From assembly GCA_039680605.1 (NCBI GenBank), contig JBDKTA010000067.1:103228-167227 (forward strand): DNA of 64,000 nt. Direction: 5' to 3'. The translations under genes were made by a program, and so were the position numbers. This document shows positions 33,580 through 43,614 of this stretch, piece after piece. Positions within the stretch are counted from its first letter, which is position 1. Every line of letters begins with the position of its first letter. The stretch comes from Planctomycetaceae bacterium. Lineage in GTDB: Bacteria; Planctomycetota; Phycisphaerae; SM23-33. The notes beneath the pieces were generated by a model that was not told where the DNA came from, searched no databases, and saw only the letters and a list, made by a program, of their open reading frames with translations.

Positions 33580-34467
33580 TCAGGCGCCGGGCTTGAAGTA
33601 GTCGATGATGCGGGCCAGTTCGCTGCGGAGGTCTTTGCGGGGCACGATCATGTCGACGAACCCGTGTTCGAGCAGGAACTCGGCCCGCTGGAACCCCGGG
33701 GGCAGTTCAGCCTTGATGGTGTTGGCGATGACGCGTTCGCCGGCGAAGCCGATCATGGCTTTGGGTTCGGAGATAATCACGTCGGCCAGCATGGCGAAGC
33801 TGGCGGTGGTGCCGCCGGTAGTCGGGTCGGACAGGACGGCGATGTAGAGCCCGCCGGCCGAGTCAAACTGCGCCAAGGCGGCGGAGGTTTTGGCCATTTG
33901 CATCAGGCTCAAGGCGCCCTCGTGCATGCGGGCCCCGCCGCTGCAGCAGACCACCACCAGCGGCAGCGACTCCTCGATGGCTTTTTCGATCAGCAGCGTG
34001 AGCTTCTCGCCGACGACCGACCCCATCGACCCCATCAGCCACTGCCCGTCCATCACCGCCAGCGCCAGGCGGCGGGCCTTGACGTACGCCAGCCCGGTGA
34101 TGATGGCCTCGGTGTTGCCGGTGCGCTTCTGCTCGGCCGCGGTGCGCTCCGAGAGCTTCTTGCCCGACCAGGTGAACTGCAGCGGGTCGGCCGGACCGAT
34201 ATCGGCGAAGAGTTCCTCGAAGCTGTTTTCGTCGGCAAGCTGGGCGACGCGGGTGTTGGCGCCGATGCGGAAGTGGTGTCCGCATTCGGGGCAGACGTGG
34301 AGATTCTCCTCGACGGTCTTGCGATAGAGCGTGCCTTCGCATCCGGGACAGGGGATCCACAGCCCGTCGGGCACCTCGCGCTTCTTGCGGAGCGTGGGCC
34401 CTTCGAAGACCGAAGGATCGAACGGCGCCTTGGGAGCGCCGGCGCTGGATTCAGGTTGTATGGCCAT
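33580..34467 (-). CDS. accD: Acetyl-CoA carboxylase carboxyltransferase beta subunit
   Basis: 295 residues. AccD, with AccA, transfers the carboxyl group from biotin to acetyl-CoA to form malonyl-CoA for fatty acid synthesis. The N-terminal four-Cys zinc ribbon is CPGC (near 44) and CPEC (near 63). The crotonase-fold core has IITGLAYVKARRLALAVMD, GSMGSVVGEKL, CCSGGARMHEGALSLMQMAK, LSDPTTGGTTASFAMLAD and GFAGERVIANTIK. The start ATG has only a weak ribosome site. Upstream lies a palindromic repeat and then the phosphatase-like gene on the same strand. accA is not in the window. Confidence 0.93.
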   Translation of the reverse strand: MAIQPESSAGAPKAPFDPSVFEGPTLRKKREVPDGLWIPCPGCEGTLYRKTVEENLHVCPECGHHFRIGANTRVAQLADENSFEELFADIGPADPLQFTWSGKKLSERTAAEQKRTGNTEAIITGLAYVKARRLALAVMDGQWLMGSMGSVVGEKLTLLIEKAIEESLPLVVVCCSGGARMHEGALSLMQMAKTSAALAQFDSAGGLYIAVLSDPTTGGTTASFAMLADVIISEPKAMIGFAGERVIANTIKAELPPGFQRAEFLLEHGFVDMIVPRKDLRSELARIIDYFKPGA

Positions 34468-34481
34468 AGCTCGTGTCTCTT

Positions 34482-34548
34482 GGTGGCACAGCCTTTCCAG
34501 GCCGTGACTAGCTGGGATTACCACAGGCTGGCAAGCCTGCGCCACCAC
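34482..34548. repeat. Palindromic CTTTCCAG repeat
   Basis: ggtggcacagcctttccagg and ccacaggctggcaagcctgc are inverted relatives; same family as 10123-10170 and 31768-31820. It lies between accD and the phosphatase-like gene. Confidence 0.6.
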
Positions 34549-34571
34549 AAGCCGCAAAGCATACCAGAGAG

Positions 34572-35141
34572 CTAGAGTTCCCGCGAGTCCATTTCGTAGC
34601 TGTTCCAGGCGAAGGGGCCCATGACCTTGGCCCGCACCTCGTCGAGGCTCAGCCCCTCCAGCAGACACTGCGCAACCACCAGCGCCATCGGGCGCAGCAC
34701 CACCGCAAACGACTCGCCCTCGTGCTTGTGGGCCAGGTCCTTCAACGCCGCCGCCAGGCGCTGCTGCACCTGCTGAAGCGTCTCGCCTTCGGGCGGGCGC
34801 ACGGCCGCGGGATTCTCGACCCACAGCTTGTAGACCTTCGCCTGACGACGTTTGAAGTCGGCTGCCGAAAGCCCCTGCCAGAGGCCGAAATCCATCTCTC
34901 GCAGTTCTTCCTCAATGCGGGCCTTGACGTCCAGTGCGGCGGCGATGATTTCGATGCTCGCCAGCTCCTGCTCGCCCGGGCCGCTGTAGATGTCTTCGAT
35001 GCCGCGGCCTTTGAGCTGCTCGGCGATGGCGGCCACGTCCTGCTCGGCTCCCGGCGCCAGAGGAGAACCAGCGGGCGACTCCAACCGCTGCTGCTCAAGC
35101 CACAATGATTTGCCTGCCGCAATGAGGTATAGCGTAGTCAT
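34572..35141 (-). CDS. Histidine-phosphatase-fold protein lacking catalytic residues
   Basis: 189 residues. The layout is that of cofactor-dependent phosphoglycerate mutase/phosphatases. The first strand reads LYLIAAGKS where active enzymes have the R-H-G triplet, so the phosphorylated His is replaced by Ala. The second Arg motif reads SGPGEQE. The region EMDFGLWQGLSAADF and the Glu-containing PPEGETLQQVQQRL are kept, but the final HG motif is VLRPMALVV without His. Catalysis by the usual mechanism seems impossible. It lies 9 bases downstream of rpe and just upstream of accD, so a regulatory or binding role is possible (inference). Confidence 0.7.
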   Translation of the reverse strand: MTTLYLIAAGKSLWLEQQRLESPAGSPLAPGAEQDVAAIAEQLKGRGIEDIYSGPGEQELASIEIIAAALDVKARIEEELREMDFGLWQGLSAADFKRRQAKVYKLWVENPAAVRPPEGETLQQVQQRLAAALKDLAHKHEGESFAVVLRPMALVVAQCLLEGLSLDEVRAKVMGPFAWNSYEMDSREL

Positions 35142-35150
35142 AGTCCGGGC

Positions 35151-35837
35151 TTACCGGAGTGTCTCCCGCAAGGTTCGCACAGCCGCGGCGGGGTCGGGGC
35201 TGCGGAACACGTAGCTGCCCGCCACGAACACGCTGGCGCCTTGCCGCCTGCAGAGCCCCGCGGTGTGCTCGTCGATGCCGCCGTCCACCTCCAGGGGCCT
35301 GGAATCCTTCAGCATACCGCGCACAGCCGATATTTTGTCGAGCATATCGTGCATGAATTCCTGCCCGCCCCACCCGGGCTCGACCGTCATCACCAGCACC
35401 AGGTCCGCCAGGTCGACCACCGGCGCCAGCGCCTCGGCCGGCGTGCCCGGCCGCAGCACGATACCCGCCCCCAGGCCCATCTCGTGCAGGCGGGCGATCA
35501 GGTCGCGCGGGCGGTCGGTGGCCTCGATGTGGAAGGTGATGCTGTCGGCCCCGGCCTCGGCGAACCGCTCGATGTAGAACGCCGGATCGTCCACCATGAT
35601 GTGGACATCAAGGGCAGCGCGGGTGTATTTCCGCAGCGACTGCACGACGGCGGGGCCCATCGACAGGTTGGGCACGAAATGCCCGTCCATCACGTCCACG
35701 TGGAGCACGTCGGCCCCGGCGGCAAGGACGGTGTCGACCTGCTCGCCCATGCGGGCGAAGTCGCACGCCAGCAGCGACGGCGCGATCAGCGGCCCGCCGC
35801 CTGCACGTTTCCACGGATTGGAACCTTGAACGGGCAA
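35151..35837 (-). CDS. rpe: Ribulose-phosphate 3-epimerase
   Basis: 228 residues. Rpe interconverts ribulose 5-phosphate and xylulose 5-phosphate in the pentose phosphate pathway. TIM-barrel motifs are intact: LIAPSLLACDFARMG, HVDVMDGHFVPNLSMGP (metal-binding His and Asp), LDVHIMVDDP, VLVMTVEPGWGGQEF, and LEVDGGID. The start appears to be TTG at 35837 with AGAGGA upstream; the first 15 residues are not conserved in the family, and no ATG lies closer to the conserved region. It is the first gene of a short operon with the phosphatase-like gene and perhaps accD. Confidence 0.93.
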   Translation of the reverse strand: MPVQGSNPWKRAGGGPLIAPSLLACDFARMGEQVDTVLAAGADVLHVDVMDGHFVPNLSMGPAVVQSLRKYTRAALDVHIMVDDPAFYIERFAEAGADSITFHIEATDRPRDLIARLHEMGLGAGIVLRPGTPAEALAPVVDLADLVLVMTVEPGWGGQEFMHDMLDKISAVRGMLKDSRPLEVDGGIDEHTAGLCRRQGASVFVAGSYVFRSPDPAAAVRTLRETLR

Positions 35838-35851
35838 AAACAGATCCTCTT

Positions 35852-36085
35852 ATATGGAGTGCGGCGGCAGCAGCCGCCGCTTTGGATGTTTTTTGCAATG
35901 CGCCATGGCCCGTACCTTGCCCGGGCCGAAAAACATCCAAAGCGGCAGCTCTGGCTGCCGCACTCCACAGGCCCCGGGTGCCATGGCGGCCGTTTCTCAG
36001 CCGCCATGTCCCTGACCGCATTCGCCGGGTATTCTCACCCGAAAAACATCCAAAGCGGCAGCTCCGGCTGCCGCACTCCATATTT
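35852..36085. repeat. Three copies of a 40-base palindromic repeat (GGAGTGCGGC type)
   Basis: Copies at 35852-35894, 35928-35968 and 36041-36082. The first is inverted relative to the other two. Each contains a hairpin in which ctccggctgccgcactcc-type sequence meets agcggcag and ends with gatgtttttt. The segment between copies also has small hairpins (gcggccgtttctcagccgc). This explains the 335-base gap between rpe and pgk; I see no gene in it. Confidence 0.75.
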
Positions 36086-36172
36086 CGCGCCCCCATGGCG
36101 ACCCCGGAAAAACTGGTGTCGTCATGCCACCCGGCGCTTCTCTACTTCGAACTTCCAACTTCGATCTTCGAA

Positions 36173-37426
<1,254 letters not shown>

Positions 37427-37445
37427 GATGCTCTTCCTTTTCTTA

Positions 37446-37540
37446 TAGGCATTTCCAATTTCCAATTTTCAATTTCCAATTGGCTGCTGCCAGCGTGCTG
37501 CTGGTTGTTCAATTGGAAATTGCCAATTGGAAATCGGCAA
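37446..37540. repeat. Repeated TTTCCAATT motifs, direct and inverted
   Basis: tttccaatt occurs three times or nearly so on the plus strand (37449-37482) and again inverted (caattggaaattg) at 37509-37531. It forms an AT-rich palindromic spacer between pgk and the terminator of gap. Confidence 0.55.
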
Positions 37541-37547
37541 TCTGCAA

Positions 37548-37577
37548 AGCGGGCCCGCCGGTGTCGACGGGCCCGCT
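37548..37577 (-). terminator. Terminator hairpin after gap
   Basis: agcgggcccg and cgggcccgct form a 10-base-pair GC-rich stem with a 10-base loop, 30 bases after the gap stop codon. On the minus strand only TT follows the stem, so it may be of moderate strength. Confidence 0.5.
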
Positions 37578-37607
37578 ATCATCTTCAAAAACCCGGCCGC
37601 TTGCAAG

Positions 37608-38627
37608 TTACTGGTTGGCCATCTTTTCGATCAGGTCGGCGGTGCGGCAGGAGTAGCCCCACTCGTTGTCGTACCACATGGTGACCTTGACCAGATCGCC
37701 GCCCATGACCAGGGTGTTGTTGGCGTCGAAGATCGAGCTGTGCGGGTTATGCACAATGTCGCCGCTGACCAGGGTATCGGTGTTGTACTCGAGGATCCCC
37801 TTCATCGGCCCTTCGGCGGCCGCTTTGATGGTCTCGTTGATCTCTTCGATGCTGGTGCTCTTTTCGAGCTGGACGGTCAGGTCGGTGATGGAGCCGACCG
37901 GGACCGGGACGCGCAGGGCGAACCCGTCGAGCTTGCCCTTGAGCATCGGCAGCACCTGCCCGATCGCCGAGGCGGCGCCGGTGCTGGTGGGGATGATGTT
38001 GATCGCGCCGGCACGGGCGCGCTGCTTGCTCTTCTTGTGAACCTGGTCGAGGATGACCTGGTCGTTGGTGTAGGCGTGGCAGGTGGTCATCAGACCCTTG
38101 ACGATCCCGAACTTCTCCTGAAGGATCTTGCACACCGGGGCCAGCGAGTTGGTCGTGCATGAGGCGTTCGAGACGCACTTGACGTCGGCTGTGAGCTTCT
38201 CGTCGTTGACGCCCAGAACGACCGTCAACGCCGAGCCCTTGGTCGGGGCCGAGATGATCACGCGCTTGGCGCCGGCGTCGAGGTGGCTGTCGTAGCCGCC
38301 CTTGCCCTCTTTCTTGTTGTCGGTGAACAGCCCGGTCGATTCCAGCGCGACCTGCACGCCCATCTGACCCCAGGGCAGCTTGGCCGGATCCTTCTCCGAG
38401 ATCACCTTCACTTCTTTACCGTTGACGACCAGGGCGCCCTGCTTGGCGACGACCTTGCCCGGAAAGCGACCCTGCGTCGAGTCGTACTTGAGCAGGTACG
38501 CCAGCATGTCCGCGTCGCCCAGGTCGTTGATCGCCAGAATGTCGAAACGATCGGGCTCTTCGCACATCGCCCTGAAAGCCAGCCGGCCGATGCGACCGAA
38601 TCCGTTAATGCCTACCTTAGCTGCCAT
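37608..38627 (-). CDS. gap: Glyceraldehyde-3-phosphate dehydrogenase, type I
   Basis: 339 residues. It oxidises glyceraldehyde 3-phosphate to 1,3-bisphosphoglycerate with NAD(P). The N-terminal dinucleotide fold reads [16 protein letters not shown], and the residue after the second strand (AINDLGD) is Asp, typical for NAD use. The active site [12 protein letters not shown] holds the catalytic Cys, and HAYTNDQ the His. Substrate motifs are [10 protein letters not shown] and [11 protein letters not shown]. The end is [24 protein letters not shown] precedes the ATG. A strong promoter lies about 90 bases upstream. Confidence 0.97.
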   Translation of the reverse strand: MAAKVGINGFGRIGRLAFRAMCEEPDRFDILAINDLGDADMLAYLLKYDSTQGRFPGKVVAKQGALVVNGKEVKVISEKDPAKLPWGQMGVQVALESTGLFTDNKKEGKGGYDSHLDAGAKRVIISAPTKGSALTVVLGVNDEKLTADVKCVSNASCTTNSLAPVCKILQEKFGIVKGLMTTCHAYTNDQVILDQVHKKSKQRARAGAINIIPTSTGAASAIGQVLPMLKGKLDGFALRVPVPVGSITDLTVQLEKSTSIEEINETIKAAAEGPMKGILEYNTDTLVSGDIVHNPHSSIFDANNTLVMGGDLVKVTMWYDNEWGYSCRTADLIEKMANQ

Positions 38628-38715
38628 GTCACACGCTCCTTACGTCGTTGGTGTTCGTTCCGGTTGAACGGACGGGTTCGCGTCGTGCCCGATCCAACCG
38701 TTTGGTGAATGCGTC

Positions 38716-38744
38716 AAATTAGCGACGCCGGCGGCGCCTGTCAA
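38716..38744 (-). promoter_or_regulatory. Promoter of gap
   Basis: A perfect -35 TTGACA (complement of 38739-38744) and -10 TAATTT (complement of 38716-38721) with 17 bases between. Confidence 0.6.
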
Positions 38745-38774
38745 TACTACGTCAACGATTATGCCTGGTTGTTG

Positions 38775-38847
38775 TTAGCGGCGGGGCTTGCCCCGCGCGT
38801 TACGCGGCGCCATTCCTGAAAACGCGCGGGGCAAGCCCCGCCGCTAA
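38775..38847. repeat. Long inverted repeat (ttagcggcggggcttgcccc type)
   Basis: ttagcggcggggcttgcccc at 38775 pairs with ggggcaagccccgccgctaa ending at 38847; each arm is itself palindromic. A related, more diverged copy lies at 43445-43529. It lies between the divergent gap and the small membrane protein gene. Confidence 0.75.
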
Positions 38848-38910
38848 AAAAACGCTTGGCAAAACCGCCGCCCGCGGGTAACGTGGCGATATACACATTG
38901 GAGTCGACCC

Positions 38911-39513
38911 ATGAGCGAAAACACCTCCGTCGCGTCATCGTCGTCGATCACCGCCGCCGCCAGCAAAGACCTCTGCGTGCGGCTGCTGATCGTCGCCGGC
39001 CTCCTGGCCGGCATGGGCGCCTGGTTCGCCTGGGACGGATACCTCGCCACCGGCGGCAAGGACCTCACCCTGGGCGCCGACGGCAAGGCGGTCAACAAGA
39101 TCATCGCCGGAAAGTATGACTACGCCCCCCGGTCGCAGGACCTCAACGTCTGGCTCAACTGGTCATTCAACCACTACGGCCCGTTCCTGCTGATCCCGGC
39201 GGGCCTGGTGTTCGCCGCACTGGCCCTGCGCTCGGCCAAGCGCCACGTACATGCCGACGCCGAGGGAATCGGCTTCGCCGGCGGCGAGAAGTTCCGATGG
39301 AGCGACGTGGCGGCCCTGGACGCCTCGCAGCTCAAGAGCAAGAAGATCCTGCGCCTGCGCCGCGGCGACGGGCAGTGCCTCGTGCTCGATGCGTACAAGC
39401 TGACGGGCTTCAAAGATCTGGTGAGCTTCATCGAAACCCACACCCCCGCGGCCGCCAGACCCACCCTCGCGCCCGCGACAGAAAAATCGCCATCCGCCGC
39501 CGAACACGCTTGA
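38911..39513 (+). CDS. Small membrane protein with PH-like domain, function unknown
   Basis: 200 residues. Two hydrophobic helices are seen, VRLLIVAGLLAGMGAWFAW near residue 25 and YGPFLLIPAGLVFAALAL near 90, with an exported loop between (LATGGKDLTLGADGKAVN). After the second helix comes a small beta domain (VHADAEGIGFAGGEKFRW, SDVAALDASQLKSKKILRL) like bacterial PH domains. The Ala/Pro-rich tail is low complexity. No named family. The ATG at 38911 has GGAG about 10 bases upstream. The tRNA-Lys promoter overlaps its end. Confidence 0.65.
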   Translation: MSENTSVASSSSITAAASKDLCVRLLIVAGLLAGMGAWFAWDGYLATGGKDLTLGADGKAVNKIIAGKYDYAPRSQDLNVWLNWSFNHYGPFLLIPAGLVFAALALRSAKRHVHADAEGIGFAGGEKFRWSDVAALDASQLKSKKILRLRRGDGQCLVLDAYKLTGFKDLVSFIETHTPAAARPTLAPATEKSPSAAEHA

Positions 39514-39537
39514 CGTGCAGCCGTGCTTGACTAGAAT
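39510..39537 (+). promoter_or_regulatory. Promoter of tRNA-Lys, TTGACG-N16-TAGAAT
   Basis: -35 TTGACG at 39510-39515 and -10 TAGAAT at 39532-39537, 16 bases apart. The predicted start of transcription is about 6 bases before the tRNA. Identical hexamers and spacing are found before the PEP-CTERM gene. Confidence 0.65.
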
Positions 39538-39549
39538 GTTCTTGTTCTC

Positions 39550-39622
<73 letters not shown>

Positions 39623-39625
39623 TGA

Positions 39626-39656
39626 AAAAGCCCCTGTGAAACCAACAGGGGCTTTT
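39626..39656 (+). terminator. Rho-independent terminator of tRNA-Lys
   Basis: aaaagcccctgt and acaggggctttt form a perfect 12-base-pair stem with a 7-base loop, ending in a T-run, directly after the tRNA. Confidence 0.9.
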
Positions 39657-39660
39657 CGTT

Positions 39661-39886
39661 TGGATGGAGGGAAGGGATGGGATGGATGGATGGATGGATG
39701 GATGGAGGGGTGGGTGGCATGGCGACACGCGAAGCGGGCCTGCCAGGCAGGTCGCCATGAAGGGCGCGGGACTGACACGGAGTGGCACTTCGTCCTCGTC
39801 GTCGTCCTCGTCCTCGTCGTCGGTTTTTTTTGTTTCTATAAGCGGATGGATGGGCGACCCGCTTCGCGTGTCGCCATGCCACCCCT
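39661..39886. repeat. Composite repeat: GGAT array, GGCGACACGCG element, CGTCCT array
   Basis: In order: a (ggat)n run at 39661-39710, the palindromic unit ggcatggcgacacgcgaagcgg with gtcgccatg (39716-39762), a (cgtcct/cgtcgt)n run at 39791-39822, a T-run, a short ggatgg unit, and an inverted copy of the gcgacacgcg unit ending at 39886. The same three parts are found around rsmH and beyond. No gene is supported here. Confidence 0.75.
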
Positions 39887-39898
39887 GGTCACCGTTCT

Positions 39899-42800
39899 TC
39901 ACGCGCCGTGGTAGTCCTGGAGGCTCTTGATCTGCCCGCCGTCGCTGCGGCAGGCGAGGATGCCTTCGGCGGCGGCTTCGGCGGCCCGCAGCGTCGTGAT
40001 GTACGGCGTCTTGTACTTGATAGCGGTCTTGCGAATGTACGAGTCGTCTTCCTGGCTGGTCTTTCCGACGGGGGTGTTGATCACCAGGTGAATCTCGCGG
40101 TTGGTGATGGCGTCGATGATGTTTGGGCGTCCTTCGCAAAGCTTCTTGATGAGGGTAGCCGCCACGCCCTGCTGGGTGAGGAACTCGTGCGTGCCCTGGG
40201 TGGCCAGGATGACAAAGCCCATATCGGCGAAGGTGCGGGCGGTTTTGAGCACGGCCGGGCGGTCGCGCCGCGAGACGGAGATCAGCACCGTGCCTTCTTT
40301 GGGCAGCAACTGCTTGGCGCCGGCCTGGGCTTTGTAGAAGGCCATTCCGAACGAGTCGGCCATGCCCAGCACCTCGCCGGTGGAGCGCATCTCCGGTCCC
40401 AGAACGGGGTCGACCTCGGGGAACATCGAGAACGGGAAGACCGATTCCTTGACGCCGAAATGCGTGACGGTCTTTCGCTGGAGGTTGAGGTCCTTGAGGG
40501 CGGCCCCGAGCATGAGCTCGGTGGCGATCCGGGCCATGGGGATCCCGCAGACCTTCGAGACCAGCGGGACGGTGCGCGAGGCGCGGGGGTTGGCCTCGAG
40601 CACGTAGACGGTGTCCTTGGCGATGGCGTACTGGATGTTCATCACGCCGACGACGCGCAGCTCGCGGGCAATCTTGCAGGTGTACTGCTCGATGGTCTCC
40701 AGGTGCCGCCGCGCGATGCCGATGGGCGGAATCACGCACGCCGAGTCGCCGCTGTGGATGCCCGCCAATTCGATGTGCTCCATCACGGCCGGCACGAACG
40801 TGTCCGTCCCGTCGCACAGCGCGTCGGCCTCGGCCTCGATGGCATCTTCGAGGAACTTGTCGATCAGGATCGCCCGGTCGGGCGTGACGTCGACGGCCTT
40901 GGCGACGTACCGCCGCAGCATGGTCTCGTCGTAGATCACTTCCATGCCTCGTCCGCCCAGGACGAACGAGGGGCGGACCATCAGCGGGTATCCGATGCGG
41001 GCGGCGATCTCCAGGGCCTCTTCGACGGAGCTGGCCATGCCCGACTCGGGCATGGGAATGCCCAGCGACTCCATCATCTTGCGGAAGCGGTCGCGGTCTT
41101 CGGCCAGGTCGATCGTGTCGGGGCTGGTGCCCAGGATGTTGACGCCGGCGGCCGCGAGCTCCTGGCAGATGTTCAGCGGCGTCTGCCCGCCGAACTGCAC
41201 GATGACCCCCTCGGGCTTTTCCTTGTCGTGGATGCTCAGCACGTCCTCGACCGTCAGCGGCTCGAAGTAGAGCTTGTCGGAGGTGTCGTAGTCGGTCGAG
41301 ACGGTCTCGGGGTTGCAGTTGACCATGATGGTCTCGACGCCGGCGTCGCGCAGGGCGAAGGCCGCGTGTACGCAGCAGTAGTCAAACTCGATGCCCTGCC
41401 CGATGCGGTTGGGCCCGCCGCCCAGGACCATGATCTTGCGGCGGTTGCTGGCGGGCACCACGTCCGGGGCGTTGTACGTCGAGTAGTAATACGCGGCGTT
41501 CTCGACGCCGCTGACGGGCACCGGGTGCCAGCCTTCCGTCACCCCCAGCGCCAGGCGCTGCTTGCGGATGTCGCCTTCTTTGGCGCCGATCAGCCGGGCA
41601 ATGTACCGGTCGGCGAAGCCGTCCTTCTTCGCCTGCGTCAGCAGCGCGTCGGGCAGCTTGCGCCCTTTGTACTTGAGCATCTTTTCTTCCAGTTCCACCA
41701 GCTCGCGCATCTGGTCGATGAACCAGGCCTTGATGTGCGTCAGCTCGTGGAGCTTCTCGGTCGTGGCGCCTTTGCGGATGGCCTCATACATGATCCACTG
41801 CCGCTCGCTGGTGGCCTGGCCGAGCATCGCCAGCAGTTCCTCCAGGGGCAGGGCGTTGAAGTTCCGGGCGAAGCCCAGACCGTAGCGCCCGTTCTCGAGC
41901 GAGCGGATGGCCTTCTGGAAGGCTTCCTTGTAGTTCTTGCCGATGCTCATGACCTCGCCGACGGCCCGCATCTGCGTGCCGAGCTTGTCGATGGCGTCGG
42001 GGAACTTCTCGAACGCCCACCGCGCGAACTTGACCACCACGTAGTCGCCCGAGGGCGTGTACTTTTCGAGCGTTCCGTCGCGCCAGTACGGGATCTCGTC
42101 CATCGTCAGCCCGCCGGCGAGCTTCGCCGAGACCAGGGCGATCGGGAACCCGGTGGCCTTGGACGCCAGCGCCGAGCTGCGGCTGGTGCGGGGATTGATC
42201 TCGATGACGACCACGCGGCCGGTTTTGGGGTCGTGGGCGAACTGGACGTTGGTCCCGCCGATGACCTCGATGGCCTCGACGATGTCGTACGAGTGCTTCT
42301 GGAGGCGGGCCTGCAGTTCGGGGCTGATGGTGAGCATCGGGGCGGTGCAGTACGAATCGCCCGTGTGGACGCCCATCGCGTCGACGTTCTCGATGAAGCA
42401 GACGGTGATCATCTGGTTCCTGGCGTCGCGGACCACCTCGAGTTCCAGCTCTTCCCAGCCAAGGACCGATTCCTCGATGAGGATCTGCCCGATCATGCTG
42501 GCGGCGATCCCGCGGCTGGCGACGGCGCGGAGTTCTTCGACGTTGTAGACCAGCCCCCCGCCCGTGCCGCCCATGGTGTACGCCGGGCGGATCACGACGG
42601 GGTAGCCCAGGCTGTCGGCGACGCGCTGGGCGTCGTCGATGCTGTAGACCGCCTCGCTCCTGGGCATGTCGATGCCGAGCTTGTTCATGGTGTTCTTGAA
42701 GGCGATGCGGTCCTCGCCGCGCTCGATGGCGTCGAGATTCACGCCGATGACCCGCACGCCGTACTGCTCGAGGACGCCGGCTTTGGCCAGTTCCGACGAG

Positions 42801-43093
42801 AGGTTCAGCCCGGTCTGTCCGCCGAGGTTGGGCAGCAGCGCGTCGGGGCGTTCCTTGGCGATGATGCGCCCGACGGCCTCGACCGTCAGCGGCTCGATGT
42901 ACGTCACGTCGGCCATCCCCGGGTCGGTCATGATCGTGGCGGGGTTGGAGTTGACCAGAACGATCTTGTATCCCAGCCCGCGCAGGGCCTTGCACGCCTG
43001 CGTGCCGGAGTAGTCGAACTCGCAGGCCTGTCCGATGACGATGGGCCCCGAACCGATGATCAGCACCTTGTTGATGTCGGGATGCTTGGGCAT
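39899..43093 (-). CDS. carB: Carbamoyl-phosphate synthase large subunit
   Basis: 1064 residues. CarB makes carbamoyl phosphate from bicarbonate, ammonia (from CarA) and two ATP for arginine and pyrimidine synthesis. Both ATP-grasp halves are complete: N half with KVLIIGSGPIVIGQACEFDYS, LPNLGGQTGLNLS, RPAYTMGGTGGG, INPRTSRSSALASKATG; C half with VLGGGPNRIGQGIEFDYC, VQFGGQTPLNIC, RPSFVLGGRGMEV, EANPRASRTVPLVSKVCG. The last 140 residues form the MGS-like regulatory domain (TVLISVSRRDRPAVLKTAR, GFVILATQGTHEFL). AGAGAGG precedes the ATG. carA is not in the window. The Arg of NPR is standard in both halves. Confidence 0.97.
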   Translation of the reverse strand: MPKHPDINKVLIIGSGPIVIGQACEFDYSGTQACKALRGLGYKIVLVNSNPATIMTDPGMADVTYIEPLTVEAVGRIIAKERPDALLPNLGGQTGLNLSSELAKAGVLEQYGVRVIGVNLDAIERGEDRIAFKNTMNKLGIDMPRSEAVYSIDDAQRVADSLGYPVVIRPAYTMGGTGGGLVYNVEELRAVASRGIAASMIGQILIEESVLGWEELELEVVRDARNQMITVCFIENVDAMGVHTGDSYCTAPMLTISPELQARLQKHSYDIVEAIEVIGGTNVQFAHDPKTGRVVVIEINPRTSRSSALASKATGFPIALVSAKLAGGLTMDEIPYWRDGTLEKYTPSGDYVVVKFARWAFEKFPDAIDKLGTQMRAVGEVMSIGKNYKEAFQKAIRSLENGRYGLGFARNFNALPLEELLAMLGQATSERQWIMYEAIRKGATTEKLHELTHIKAWFIDQMRELVELEEKMLKYKGRKLPDALLTQAKKDGFADRYIARLIGAKEGDIRKQRLALGVTEGWHPVPVSGVENAAYYYSTYNAPDVVPASNRRKIMVLGGGPNRIGQGIEFDYCCVHAAFALRDAGVETIMVNCNPETVSTDYDTSDKLYFEPLTVEDVLSIHDKEKPEGVIVQFGGQTPLNICQELAAAGVNILGTSPDTIDLAEDRDRFRKMMESLGIPMPESGMASSVEEALEIAARIGYPLMVRPSFVLGGRGMEVIYDETMLRRYVAKAVDVTPDRAILIDKFLEDAIEAEADALCDGTDTFVPAVMEHIELAGIHSGDSACVIPPIGIARRHLETIEQYTCKIARELRVVGVMNIQYAIAKDTVYVLEANPRASRTVPLVSKVCGIPMARIATELMLGAALKDLNLQRKTVTHFGVKESVFPFSMFPEVDPVLGPEMRSTGEVLGMADSFGMAFYKAQAGAKQLLPKEGTVLISVSRRDRPAVLKTARTFADMGFVILATQGTHEFLTQQGVAATLIKKLCEGRPNIIDAITNREIHLVINTPVGKTSQEDDSYIRKTAIKYKTPYITTLRAAEAAAEGILACRSDGGQIKSLQDYHGA

Positions 43094-43290
43094 GGGCGAA
43101 TTACCTCTCTGTACGTGTTCCTTGCCGCGGCTGGACGGGCGCCTGCCGTCCCAAAACCGCGGCGGCGTATTCTGACCGCCCCGCCGCCGCCAGGCAAGGC
43201 CCGAGATAGGATTTTTACCCACGATTGTTCATGCTATAAGCTCGGCTAATCTGCCAATAACGCCCCCTGATATCGCGCGGAATACGGCGA

Positions 43291-43431
43291 AGGATGGGTG
43301 GATGGATGGATGGATGGATGGGTGGATGCACGATGGGTGGCATGGCGACACGCGAAGCGGGTCGCCATGGATGAGCGAATGGGCGGACGAATGGATGGAT
43401 GGATGGATGGATGGATGGATGGATGGATGGG
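43291..43431. repeat. GGAT arrays around a GGCGACACGCG unit
   Basis: (ggat)n at 43291-43330, then ggtggcatggcgacacgcg with gggtcgccatgg (43336-43370), then a second (ggat)n run at 43391-43431 of about ten units. Confidence 0.8.
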
Positions 43432-43444
43432 CGTGATTTCGGTA

Positions 43445-43529
43445 GTTAGCGGCGGGGCTTGTCCCGCGCGGTCTTTTCCCTGGCGCCGGGTCAGGGAAGA
43501 AACCGCGTCGAGCAAGCTCGACCGCTAAC
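43445..43529. repeat. Inverted repeat (ttagcggcggggcttg type)
   Basis: gttagcggcggggcttgtcccgcg at the left and cgagcaagctcgaccgctaac at the right are partly complementary; relative of 38775-38847. Confidence 0.65.
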
Positions 43530-43556
43530 GTGGCGCAGCATGACGTTGCGATTGGT

Positions 43557-43594
43557 CTCCTCGTCCTCGTCGTCGTCCTCGTCCTCGTCGTCGG
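43557..43594. repeat. CGTCCT/CGTCGT simple repeat
   Basis: About six units of ctcgtc/gtcgtc followed by ggtttcttctgtctctc. It is the same run as at 39791-39822, placed just after the rsmH stop codon. Confidence 0.7.
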
Positions 43595-43614
43595 TTTCTT
43601 CTGTCTCTCTTCTT

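Noticed and set aside
39908..43249. A 1113-codon open frame on the plus strand opposite carB
   Set aside because: It mirrors the carB codons; high GC keeps the antisense frame open. It has no ribosome site or family motif, while carB is complete on the other strand.
43391..43431. Replication origin or DnaA-box cluster
   Set aside because: The GGAT runs are simple tandem repeats; no DnaA box pattern (TTATCCACA) is seen and no dnaA or dnaN gene is near.
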